Below, in pieces: positions 12,901 through 24,099 of a stretch of 64,000 nt of DNA. The translations under genes were made by a program, and so were the position numbers. The stretch spans positions 5,442,001 through 5,506,000 of the forward strand of contig NC_064034.1 in NCBI RefSeq assembly GCF_932526225.1, given 5' to 3'. Every line of letters starts with the position of its first letter. Positions within the stretch are counted from its first letter, which is position 1. The notes beneath the pieces are model-generated. The model searched no databases, was not told the DNA's origin, and saw only the letters and a program-made list of their open reading frames with translations. Origin of the DNA: Nematostella vectensis (taxonomy: Eukaryota; Cnidaria; Anthozoa; Actiniaria; Edwardsiidae).

Positions 12901-15302
12901 AAGAAACAACAGGTGTTTGACCTCATACCAAGCCCCCCCCCCCCCCCACCAAACCCCCCCCCCCCCTAAAAATTAGGCACATACCCCCTCAACTATAAAA
13001 GATAGTTTCAAATATTTTACGTTATCCATATGACATAGGTGACTTATTTGCACCGGTTCTAAACAAATCCTATCCATCCAAGACCCGAATTTTGTTCTTG
13101 ATTTAATGAAGGGGGGGGTACCTGTAATTGTTTCCTTGGTAGTCTCACCTTGACTCACCCACTAAAAGTTTGTTTCCCATTTCAGATTGATCGCTTCACA
13201 GAGATCATCTTAGACAAAGATAAGAATGGCACTGATTCACAGCCACCTGAAGAGCATTATAAATTTTTCCGGGTGGATGAGGACGACGACCAGCGCAGGC
13301 CGACTATACTACATCTTGCTGCCGAGCGTAACTTTGCCCATGTTGCCAAGACAATAGTCGATCACTACCCAGGCTTATTGTACATGCCTACAGAGGAGTA
13401 TGACGATTGTCGTGAGCTGTTACCCGTGGAGGTGGCGCTGATAGAGTTTAACGACGAGACTGCCGCGTATTTGATTGGTCACATGAGGCATGAATGGTAT
13501 GAGAACAAATCAAATTTAACTAAGACCCACGCATTTTCAACCCGTGTTATTTGAATCTGTTATTTCAGGGTTCATGATTTGTTTCTGTGCAAAGGAGGCG
13601 ATGAAAAAGCCCGTTTCAGTTTCGGAGAATACATCAGGCACCCTCATATGAAGGTAAGGAAAATTTAACGAGGGAAGAGCTTTGTATTAGTGTATTATTA
13701 TTCGCGCAAAAAAAAAAAAAACGCTATGCGAACAGGTAAATCATCTTCTCTATTCCTTGCGCATTTGGTTTGTACAGCAAGCTTGCATTCGGCAATTACC
13801 ACCTATTTTATTTCGTATTATAAATTTTTTTAAACTTAGAGGCTTCGTTGTAGATCCTCACAATCAGCTACGTTTTGTACGTTTTCACTATCTTTTCCAC
13901 AGGAAACCCGCATTGGAAAAATATTTTCTCTTTGAAGCGTGTGTAAAGAAAACGTAGTTTTTCAAATACTTACTTATTTTATGATTTCTGCTTTCCAAAT
14001 ATCGACAAATACCAGAGAACAGTTGTGGCCGTTTTGGATCGTCTAATTAGCCCTCACTGGCCATACCTTCCGAGGAAAAAAGATCGATACAACTCGGATC
14101 AAGAAGAAAGAGGTATCGACATGGCTTGGAGTAGTGTCCCTGACGACCCGATGAATTATCACTTCTTCTACCATCTCCTTGACTCTGATGAGTGTGGAAG
14201 AGTGCCCAAAATCAACGGCAAAATTAATAAGAACTTCACAGTCAAGGCGAAATCGAATTTACACTACCTTGCAGACAGCAACAATAAGGTATTGTTCGGA
14301 AATAAGCTTAATTGGCTATTTCTTGCCTCCCAGCGCGTAAAAAAAAATCGAGAATTGCAAAGAAAAAAGATTTGCAACAAATAAGTGAAGAAAAAAAAAT
14401 TGAATTTTAGCCCTTAGAGAGACTCGAACTCTCGACCCCTGGTTTACTAGACCAGTGCTCTAACCACTGAGCTATAAGGGCTATCACGTCATGCGTAGGG
14501 CAAATTTAGCTTTATATTACTTTGGTATGAGTTATTGTTAGCGGCTTGTTACTCGGCCGCTGTATTTGTAAAATATGAAATAAGATTTTATTCTAAGATT
14601 TTTATCTTTTAAATAAATCAATCTTGAATAAGAAACGGAATTAGAAATGTTACCATGATAGATAATTTTTACACTTCAATTTAAATTGCTTTTTTTATTC
14701 GCGCTACCAACATCAGGAGCATACGTCGTTTATGTAACCTTATTTATAAGGTTTTGATAAATATTTCAATTAAGTCCTAAAGGTTTATTCCAAAAATATA
14801 GAAATGCTTCTGATATACCAACACTGGTCTCTCCGTTGCGATCAAGCTATCGCGTCCTAGAATAGTAAACAGATACGTTCAAGGCTTATCCATGCCGTTT
14901 GGTTATACAGTATATATCTTTTTTTTACATCAGGAAGCCATTCAGCACCCTGTGGTACGCATGCTTGTTATGACAAAATGGCGTCGATTCGCACATTGGT
15001 GGTTTGGGTACGTGTCCTATCCTCTAAGCTATTACATATTATATATCTTTGTCTCTCTCTCTTCAATGTCGAACGCAAGCTATTTCACATGCCCAGGCTC
15101 TGTCAATGAGTAATTTGAACCGACCGGCTCATTGACCGTTAATAGAGGGAACATATGTGTTACTTTGTGCAAGTATTCTTCCAAAAAAATGTAATAAATT
15201 CATTCCAACTTGATGTAGTACTTGTAGTTGTCTATGATTTACACGTTAAAGCGATTTGCGCTAGAGCAGCCCCAAGAGCCTGGGCTACAACCTGGAAACG
15301 GT

Positions 15303-15341
<39 letters not shown>

Positions 15342-18300
15342 GTTTCTCGAACGCTCGAAGTCCGGTTAGTAGACGGTTCCGCTGTACCGCTATGTAGAAA
15401 TATTAGCATTGTATTTTGCACGTTTTAATTCCCTTGCTATTATATTTTACGCATTGGCAAATAATGTGTGCATTTTTCAACCTTTTATTTGATATTACTC
15501 TCCTTAGGCTGCAAGCTTCGTTCTATCTCTTCTTCCTTTTCGTGATGTCGTTTGCTCTGATCTACGGCTCGTCGAGACCCGATCCCCTCAAGTACGACGG
15601 CAAAGCAGACGGCATGCGTGCTTTCTGTGAGATTGCTACCGTTATCCTGGTTATGGTCTACTTCTATGCCGAGTGTTTGCAAGCTGACAAGTAAGACCTC
15701 ATTAGGAGGGGGGGGGAGGGGCATTAGTCGACTTGCACTAACTGATCATGCGACTTTGAGTGAGAAATTCAAGCCATGCGGGGTTCCACTTCTGCGTTTT
15801 CGCGCAATGATAATTTACCTCAAAGGCTACCATTATTTATCCAAACAATTTGTGTTTGAAATGCGGCGAACGGGGTCTGATAAATCAGGCTACACAAAGA
15901 CGGTAGCTTTCGTTTAGCCTGCGTAGCAAGCGTAAGGGACTGGGAAAAAGGGAAAATAAGGGCGCATGTCTTGGGGTAAACAATATTGAATGGTCGCTTA
16001 CAGCAGATCCCCTGTTTTCATTTCCCCTTTTCCCTTCACCAGCTCGCGCGCGGACAGCTAGCTCACAAGTTTTACCCCTTGTGCTTGCTGCGCACGTTAT
16101 TTGCCCTTGCGGCAGTACAGTAGATAGGAGCGTGTATGAGTTGCGTTTTTGGTTTTCAGGGAAGGACTGTACCGATATTTCCGTGACCCATATAACTATT
16201 TCGACTGGCTTGGTCTTACTCTGACATTCTTGGTGATTCCTCTTCGCTTCGCAAACACCAAGGTTCAATGGACGGTTGCTTCTATCGGCTTCCTCTTCAA
16301 CTTCCTCCGAGTGTTCAAGTTCTCATGTGTTACAAGGTGAATCAATAAGAGGTAGTTTTCCTTGCCCTGTCTGATTGTCACATGTATCGGGGGAACAGTG
16401 AGAGAGCGACAAGCATTGACTGGAACTTCCTATCTGTCGTCTACTATACTCAAACATTAAGTGGCAGTCTCCCTAAGAGCGGCCGGGTCCGAATTTCGCG
16501 GCAGAATAATAGTAAGCCTTAAACTTTTTCCATCAAATGTGATGGTGTAAACAAAAGTGATGGTGTAAACAAAACAAAAAGATTTCATATAGGATAGATA
16601 GGGGTCTTTGGAATCTTGTAGCGCGTGAAGAAATAATTCGGAATAGGACAGGGAATCTGCCAATATAGTGGAAGTTCAAAGTTTCATTTTAGTTTTGGTA
16701 TAGTGCAGCTGTGAAAACTGCCAATTTTACCCCTCCAAACATGCTATTTTTCCACTGGGCTACAACATGTCGAACAAGCAGAGGCTTGTTCGACATGTTG
16801 TAGCTATTCCATTTTTATTAGTTCTAGACCAAACTCTTTTGATGGAAAAAGTTTAACGCTTACTTTATTTCTTACGCGAAATTGACCCGGCCGCTCTTAG
16901 GGAGACTGCCACTTAATAATTGCTGTTTTGACGATAAATGATTTGTTAGTAATATGAAAGTGTTTTTGACACAACAAGAGAACACACAGAAAACGATGAA
17001 AGTTCCCGTATCTTATTGTCGTCGTTATCATATCAATCAATGGTTTCTTTAGTCCAGACCTGGGACTCTCTTTGCACTCGACATTCTGGCACGCGAGCCA
17101 GAATGACGAGCGGAAAGAGAGTCCCAGGTCTGGACTATGATTTCTAGTCTAGAGGAGCCTGGGGCGAGCGCGCTAGAAACCTGTTGATGCTGTTTAAAAA
17201 AATGGATAGGGGTTGAGTGGGTGGGGTTACCTCTATCCAGGTTTTTGTCCAGAAGTCGATGGTCGAACTACTTAAAGCGATTGAGAATACCTTTAATTGA
17301 CGCATTCCATCCCTCATCAAGTCAAGCACACTAGCTGAACTAAACTGCTTTTTTTACCTTGTAGAACCACTGGCTTGTACACCAAGACTTTGGCTAAAAT
17401 AGTCTATCGTGATATGACTCGCTTCATGGCAGTCTTCGTTGTCATCTTCCTGGGGTTCTGCGGTTCTCTCTACATCTCACTGAGCGCTATGAACTCCCAA
17501 GCGTTGTTCAGGTAAACCTGACTACCACCTGACCGCATTTCCACATCTACAACTGTTAACCTATATGTCGTAGGCTCACAGAAAGTGTCTCAGGTTGTAT
17601 TCATTTCAATTGTTTTTCCCCTAGTGGCTTTCCAAGCGTGATGCTTGTCGGGATACGTGCGCTCGTCGAACAGAACCCAGTAGATGAAGACTACTCTAAA
17701 TTCAAGTAAGTCTTTTACGTAGAGATCCCTTGCGAACAGAGTTTCTAAGGGCTTATGGAGTTCCCTGTTAGCAGAGGTCTCGAGGACTCATGGAGTTCAC
17801 TGCTAGCAGAGGTCTCGAGAGCTCATGGAGTTCACTGCTAGCAGAGGACTCGAGGACTCATGGAGTTTACTGCTAGCAGAGGTCTCAAGGACTCATGGAG
17901 TTCCCTGCTAGCAGAAGTCTCAAGGACTCATGGAGTTCACTGCTAGCAGAGGTCTCGAGGACTCATGGAGTTTACTGCTAAGCAGAGGTCTCGAGGACTC
18001 ATGGAGTTCACTGCTAAGCAGAGGTCTCTAGGGCTCATGAAGTTCCCTGATAGCAGTGGTCTCGAGGACTCATGGAGTTTACTGCTAAGCAGAGGTCTCG
18101 AGGACTCATAGAGTTCACTGCTAGCAGAGGTCTCGAGGGCTCATGGAGTTTCCTGCTAGCAGAGGTCTCGAGGGGTCATGGAGTTCCCTGCTAGCAGAGG
18201 TCTCGAGGGCTCATGGAGTTCACTGCTAGTAGAGGTCTCGAGAGCTCATGGAGTTCCCTGCTAGCAGAGGTCTCGAGGACTCATGGAGTTCACTGCTAGC

Positions 18301-21300
18301 AGAGGTCTCGAGGACTCATGGAGTTCACTGCTAGCAGAGGTCTCGAGGGCTCATGGGGTTCACTGCTAGCAGAGGTCTCGAGGACTCATGGAGTTCACTG
18401 CTAGCAGAGGTCTCGAGGACTCATGGGGTTCACTGCTAGCAGAGGTCTCGAGGACTCATGGAGTTCACTGCTAGCAGAGGTCTCGAGAGCTCATGGAGTT
18501 CACTGCTAGCAGAGGTCTCGAGGACTCATGGAGTTCCCTGCTAGCAGAGGTCTCGAGGACTCATGGAGTTCCCTGCTAGCAGAGGTCTCGAGGGCTCATG
18601 GAGTTCCCTGCTAGCAGAGGTCTCTAGGGCTCATGAAGTTCCCTGATAGCAGTGGTCTCGAGGACTCATGGAGTTCACTGCTAGCAGAGGTCTCGAGGGC
18701 TCATGGAGTTCACTGCTAGCAGAGGTCTCGAGAGCTCATGGAGTTCCCTGCTAGCAGAGGTCTCGAGGACTCATGGAGTTTCCTGCTAGCCGAGGTCTGG
18801 AGGGCTTATGGAGTTTCCTGCTAGCAGAGGACACGAGGGCTCATGGAGTTTACTGCTAGCAGAGGTCTCGAGGGCTCATGGAGTTCACTGCTAGCAGAGG
18901 TCTCGAGGACTCATGGAGTTCACTGCTAGCAGAGGTCTCGAGGACTCATGGAGTTCACTGCTAGCAGAGGTCTCGAGAGCTCATGGAATTCACTGCTAGC
19001 AGAGGTCTCGAGGACTCATGGAGTTCACTGCTAGCAGAGGTCTCGAGAGCTCATGGAGTTCCCTGCTAGCAGAGGTCTCGAGAGCTCATGGAGTTCACTG
19101 CTAGCAGAGGTCTCGAGGACTCATGGAGTTCACTGCTAGCAGAGGTCTCGAGGACTCATGGAGTTCACTGCTAGCAGAGGTCTCGAGAGCTCATGGAGTT
19201 CACTGCTAGCAGAGGTCTCGAGGACTCATGGAGTTCACTGCTAGCAGAGGTCTCGAGGGCTCATGGAGTTCACTGCTAGCAGAGGTCTCGAGGACTCATG
19301 GAGTTCACTGCTAGCAGAGGTCTCGAGGACTCATGGAGTTCACTGCTAGCAGAGGTCTCGAGGACTCATGGAGTTCACTGCTAGCAGAGGTCTCGAGGAC
19401 TCATGGAGTTCACTGCTAGCAGAGGTCTCGAGGGCTCATGGGGTTCACTGCTAGCAGAGGTCTCGAGGACTCATGGAGTTCACTGCTAGCAGAGGTCTCG
19501 AGGGCTCATGGGGTTCACTGCTAGCAGAGGTCTCGAGGACTCATGGAGTTCACTGCTAGCAGAGGTCTCGAGGACTCATGGAGTTCACTGCTAGCAGAGG
19601 TCTCGAGGGGTCATGGAGTTCACTGCTAGCAGAGGTCTCGAGGACTCATGGAGTTCACTGCTAGCAGAGGTCTCGAGAGCTCATGGAGTTCACTGCTAGC
19701 AGAGGTCTCGAGGGCTCATGGGGTTCACTGCTAGCAGAGGTCTCGAGGACTCATGGAGTTCACTGCTAGCAGAGGTCTCGAGGGCTCATGGAGTTCACTG
19801 CTAGCAGAGGTCTCGAGGACTCATGGAGTTCACTGCCAGCAGAGGTCTCGAGGACTCATGGAGTTCACTGCTAGCAGAGGTCTCGAGAGCTCATGGAGTT
19901 CACTGCTAGCAGAGGTCTCGAGAGCTCATGGAGTTCACTGCTAGCAGAGGTCTCGAGGACTCATGGAGTTCACTGCTAGCAGAGGTCTCGAGGACTCATG
20001 GAGTTCACTGCTAGCAGAGGTCTCGAGGGCTCATGGGGTTCACTGCTAGCAGAGGTCTCGAGGACTCATGGAGTTCACTGCTAGCAGAGGTCTCGAGGGC
20101 TCATGGGGTTCACTGCTAGCAGAGGTCTCGAGGACTCATGGAGTTCACTGCTAGCAGAGGTCTCGAGGACTCATGGAGTTCACTGCTAGCAGAGGTCTCG
20201 AGGGCTCATGGGGTTCACTGCTAGCAGAGGTCTCGAGGGCTCATGGGGTTCACTGCTAGCAGAGGTCTCGAGGACTCATGGAGTTCACTGCTAGCAGAGG
20301 TCTCGAGGGCTCATGGAGTTCACTGCTAGCAGAGGTCTCGAGGACTCATGGAGTTCACTGCTAGCAGAGGTCTCGAGAGCTCATGGAGTTCACTGCTAGC
20401 AGAGGTCTCGAGGGCTCATGGGGTTCACTGCTAGCAGAGGTCTCGAGAGCTCATGGAGTTCACTGCTAGCAGAGGTCTCGAGGGGTCATGGAGTTCACTG
20501 CTAGCAGAGGTCTCGAGGACTCATGGAGTTCACTGCTAGCAGAGGTCTCGAGGACTCATGGAGTTCACTGCTAGCAGAGGTCTCGAGAGCTCATGGAGTT
20601 CACTGCTAGCAGAGGTCTCGAGGGCTCATGGAGTTCACTGCTAGCAGAGGTCTCGAGGACTCATGGAGTTCACTGCTAGCAGAGGTCTCGAGGACTCATG
20701 GAGTTCACTGCTAGCAGAGGTCTCGAGAGCTCATGGAGTTCACTGCTAGCAGAGGTCTCGAGGACTCATGGAGTTCACTGCTAGCAGAGGTCTCGAGGAC
20801 TCATGGAGTTCACTGCTAGCAGAGGTCTCGAGGGCTCATGGGGTTCACTGCTAGCAGAGGTCTCGAGGACTCATGGAGTTCACTGCTAGCAGAGGTCTCG
20901 AGGGCTCATGGGGTTCACTGCTAGCAGAGGTCTCGAGGACTCATGGAGTTCACTGCTAGCAGAGGTCTCGAGGACTCATGGAGTTCACTGCTAGCAGAGG
21001 TCTCGAGGGCTCATGGGGTTCACTGCTAGCAGAGGTCTCGAGGGCTCATGGGGTTCACTGCTAGCAGAGGTCTCGAGGACTCATGGAGTTCACTGCTAGC
21101 AGAGGTCTCGAGGGCTCATGGGGTTCACTGCTAGCAGAGGTCTCGAGAGCTCATGGAGTTCACTGCTAGCAGAGGTCTCGAGGGGTCATGGAGTTCACTG
21201 CTAGCAGAGGTCTCGAGGACTCATGGAGTTCACTGCTAGCAGAGGTCTCGAGAGCTCATGGAGTTCACTGCTAGCAGAGGTCTCGAGGACTCATGGAGTT

Positions 21301-24090
21301 CACTGCTAGCAGAGGTCTCGAGGACTCATGGGGTTCACTGCTAGCAGAGGTCTCGAGGACTCATGGAGTTCACTGCTAGCAGAGGTCTCGAGGGCTCATA
21401 GGGTTCACTGCTAGCAGAGGTCTCGAGGGCTCATGGGGTTCACTGCTAGCAGAGGTCTCGAGGACTCATGGAGTTCACTGCTAGCAGAGGTCTCGAGGGC
21501 TCATGGGGTTCACTGCTAGCAGAGGTCTCGAGGGCTCATGGGGTTCACTGCTAGCAGAGGTCTCGAGGACTCATGGAGTTCACTGCTAGCAGAGGTCTCG
21601 AGGACTCATGGAGTTCACTGCTAGCAGAGGTCTCGAGAGCTCATGGAGTTCACTGCTAGCAGAGGTCTCGAGGACTCATGGGGTTCACTGCTAGCAGAGG
21701 TCTCGAGGACTCATGGAGTTCCCTGTTAGCAGAGGTCTCGAGAGCTCATGGAGTTCACTGCTAGCAGAGGTCTCGAGAGCTCATGGAGTTCCCTGTTAGC
21801 AGAGGTCTCGAGAGCTCATGGAGTTCCCTGTTAGCAGAGGTCTCGAGAGCTCATGGAGTTCACTGCTAGCAGAGGTCTCGAGAGCTCATGGAGTTCCCTG
21901 CTAGCAGAGGTCTCGAGGACTCATGGAGTTCACTGCTAGCAGAGGTCTCGAGGACTCATGGAGTTCCCTGCTAGCAGAGGTCTCGAGAGCTCATGGAGTT
22001 CACTGCTAGCAGAGGTCTCGAGAGCTCATGGAGTTCACTGCTAGCAGAGGTCTCGAGAGCTCATGGAGTTCACTGCTAGCAGAGGTCTCGAGGACTCATG
22101 GAGTTCCCTGCTAGCAGAGGTCTCGAGAGCTCATGGAGTTCCCTGTTAGCAGAGGTCTCGAGAGCTCATGGAGTTCACTGCTAGCAGAGGTCTCGAGGGG
22201 TCATGGAGTTCACTGCTAGCAGAGGTCTCGAGGACTCATGGGGTTCACTGCTAGCAGAGGTCTCGAGGACTCATGGAGTTCACTGCTAGCAGAGGTCTCG
22301 AGGACTCATGGAGTTCACTGCTAAGCAGAGGTCTCTAGGGCTCATGAAGTTCCCTGATAGCAGTGGTCTCGAAGGGCATTCACTTTCCTGCTTGTGGAGG
22401 TCACGAGGGCTCAGACTGTTGTGACCATATATATATATATATATATGTTAAGGCTTAGTGGTTGTTTAAAGGTAACCTCTTAATAGGTGACCGCTAGATA
22501 TAGGTGTAACTCTATGCGTTTCCAGGTGGTTGTCTGTGCTGATCATTCTTGTGTACATGGCGATGGTGGTCGTGATCTTGCTGAATATCCTGATCGCTCA
22601 GCTCAGCTACACGTACGCCGAGGCGAAGAAGATGGCCAAGCTCCAGTACGACATTGATCGCGTGCTGATAGTCACCAAGCTGGAGCACAGTCGCTTTGCT
22701 AGATTCGTAAGATCTCGTCTCTACCCCAAGTCTTGTGTGAAACATTTTGTAGGTTTGATTGCATCGATTCGTAAAATCTCGTCTCTACTCTAAGTCTTGT
22801 GTGAAACATTTTGTAGATTTGATTGCATGGATCTCATCCCGGTGGGGGGGGGAACTCCCTATACCGAGATGACGGGGATGCTCGTAGTACCTTTTAGGGG
22901 TTAAAATCACGGGTTTGGTACTTTTTAGGGGGTTCGAGCTCAAGCGCTGGCCTTTTTTTTTTGTGACACGTTATCTTTTAGGGGTCAGAACAAGCTGCTA
23001 TTCGATATTTAAAAAAAAACTAAAAGTAAATTTCCCTTTTCCAGTTCTGAGTTCTACAATTGCTAAATATAGAATGTAGACAAAGTATTGTAAGAAATAT
23101 ATTTTCATTATACTGAATGACAGTATAATTTAGTAAACATAACTGGTGGGGGTGCTTGATGACTTGTCATCTGCAGCAACTAAAGTAGTTTAAAAGTCTA
23201 TATTTTGTTGGTACCTTTTAGGGGTAAAAATGAAATTTCCTTCGAGCATCCCCGTCATTATAATATGGGAGTCTCCCCCCCCAGGGGATTCCATAGATCT
23301 CGTCTCTATTCTAATTCCTCTAACAAACGGAGATGAGAATTGAGATTTGATGAGAGCCGATGAGGGTCCAGATTTTCATGGTCGTTTGACCGTGACTTTG
23401 TTATTTTTGAACATGTTCAAATCAACATGACAGTTGACTGTTTGATCGCGTGAACGAGAATTAATAAAAAAACATGATCACTCCTATATCAACTCTCCGT
23501 TTGATCACAGCCTAAGTCCTTTGTGGAACATTTTGTAGATTTTATTGCATAGCATTGTTTTGTCGCTCATCCTTCGATTCATTCCCCAAGGCTAAACATA
23601 TTGTGTCTCGTTTTGGAAATGTCGCATCCCGAGAAGTATTCATTGTCTACCAAGAAGACCTATCACGCCTCCCTCAACACAGTTCCCACTTCCATGGGCT
23701 TACTCACAAGCACTCGATATTATCTATCAAACATGAGTGTCAAAATGAATTCATGGTATGGTTAATTTGAAGTTTTCAGTCAGTCCCCGCCCCCACCCCC
23801 CCCCCCCCCCCCCCCTATCTGTTGCCGTCAATCCTTAAACTCTACATAATTCATACCATCGTTTATTTTATAAACTTACCCACTTTGTTTTACCGGACAG
23901 AACTTGCGAATGAAATACTACCAAGAGGGAGACTGGATCGGGGAGGTCAAACTAGCTAAAGGTCAGTCCAGTTTGCAACAAATGAATTCGGAGCATTGCT
24001 TGATTTCATGATTTTCTTATCAGAGCTTCTTGAGTATAGCGAGGATAGCAGCCGCTGGGAAAGCATCGAGGAGAAACTCAGCCTCATTCG
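9972..24090 (+). CDS. TRP-family cation channel with ankyrin-like N-terminus, 13 exons, 3' end not fixed
   Basis: Exons: 9972-10109, 11853-12029, 13186-13496, 13569-13653, 14016-14288, 14934-15007, 15508-15690, 16160-16336, 17365-17511, 17625-17705, 22526-22706, 23901-23961, 24024-24090. All junctions are GT-AG and phases agree, giving about 650 codons. The ATG is in good context (ACAAACATGG). Exon 3 encodes an ankyrin-type helix pair (PTILHLAAERNFAHVAKTI). Membrane segments follow: S1 and S2 in exon 7, S3 and S4 in exon 8, S5 in exon 9, a pore-loop region in exon 10 (GFPSVMLVGIRALVE), and S6 in exon 11 ending NILIAQLSYTYAEA, the TRP-like S6 exit, then a helical C-terminus. The product is inferred to be a plasma-membrane cation channel; the subfamily (TRPV/TRPA-like or lineage-specific) is unresolved. 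After exon 13 a short terminal exon at 24982-25009 fits phase but is weak. Confidence 0.82.
14410..14481 (-). tRNA. tRNA-Thr (anticodon AGT)
   Basis: Read on the minus strand, the 72 bases fold as a full tRNA: acceptor stem GCCCTTA paired with TAAGGGC, D arm TAGCTCAGTGGTTAGAGCA, anticodon stem CTGGT/ACCAG around loop CTAGTAA (anticodon AGT), and a T arm GAGAGTTCGAGTCTCTC. No intron and no encoded CCA. It sits antisense in the intron between exons 5 and 6 of the TRP-type channel gene. All stems pair, so it is likely functional. Confidence 0.93.
15306..15339. repeat. 34-base poly-G tract in channel intron 6
   Basis: An uninterrupted run of 34 G lies in the intron between exons 6 and 7 of the channel gene. 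Runs of this length are able to form G-quadruplexes and are unstable; length may also be a sequencing artefact. Confidence 0.9.
16456..16917. mobile_element. MITE with about 75-bp terminal inverted repeats and TTAA target site, in channel intron 8
   Basis: The left end (TTAAGTGGCAGTCTCCC, then AGAGCGGCCGGGTC) is repeated in inverse orientation at the right end (GGGAGACTGCCACTTAA). The inverted match continues, with gaps, to TTTTTCCATCA on both sides. TTAA flanks both ends, as with piggyBac-type and some other DNA transposons. There is no coding capacity. Near the middle (about 16760-16803) is a perfect 20-bp hairpin, CTACAACATGTCGAACAAGC, around a 4-base loop. Confidence 0.85.
17052..17137. 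mobile_element. Foldback element, 39-bp arms, in channel intron 8
   Basis: AGTCCAGACCTGGGACTCTC at the left end has its reverse complement at the right end. Arms of about 39 bp match with one or two mismatches around a short CACGCGAG loop. It lies about 230 bases upstream of the exon 9 acceptor, so the transcript could form a strong hairpin. Confidence 0.8.
17730..22375. repeat. 35-bp minisatellite, about 130 copies, filling channel intron 10
   Basis: The unit reads CTCATGGAGTTCACTG followed by CTAGCAGAGGTCTCGAGGA; it repeats every 35 bases with few variants (GGAC/GAGC/GGGC after TCTCGA, CACTG/CCCTG). The edges at about 17730-18200 and 21700-22375 are more degenerate than the homogeneous centre, as expected of an array expanding from inside. 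Every unit carries GCTAGC and most carry CTCGAG. The array begins about 25 bases after the exon 10 donor and ends about 150 bases before the exon 11 acceptor; a (TA)n tract follows at about 22428-22446. Confidence 0.97.
22700..23555. repeat. Triplicated donor-side intron segment split by two foldback/MITE insertions
   Basis: The segment starting at the exon 11 donor (about 22700, CGTAAGATCTCGTCTCTAC, ending near ATTGCAT at 22767) is repeated directly at about 22769-22830. A third, diverged copy is found in two pieces, 23293-23315 and 23512-23550. A MITE-like insert occupies about 22844-23282: ends carry ATGACGGGGATGCTCG and its reverse complement, with G and C runs outside. A second insert of about 190 bp, bounded by CAAACGGAG and CTCCGTTTG, splits the third copy. 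Confidence 0.7.
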
Positions 24091-24099
24091 GTGAGTTGC

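Noticed and set aside
12692-13158. Frames around 12.7-13.1 kb
   Set aside because: They lie in channel intron 2 across poly-C tracts; no codon structure.
15155-15428. Gly-rich or Pro-rich frames around 15.3 kb
   Set aside because: Produced by the 34-base G run in a channel intron.
19753-19944. Open frame in the 35-bp repeat
   Set aside because: Local absence of stops in a minisatellite within an intron.
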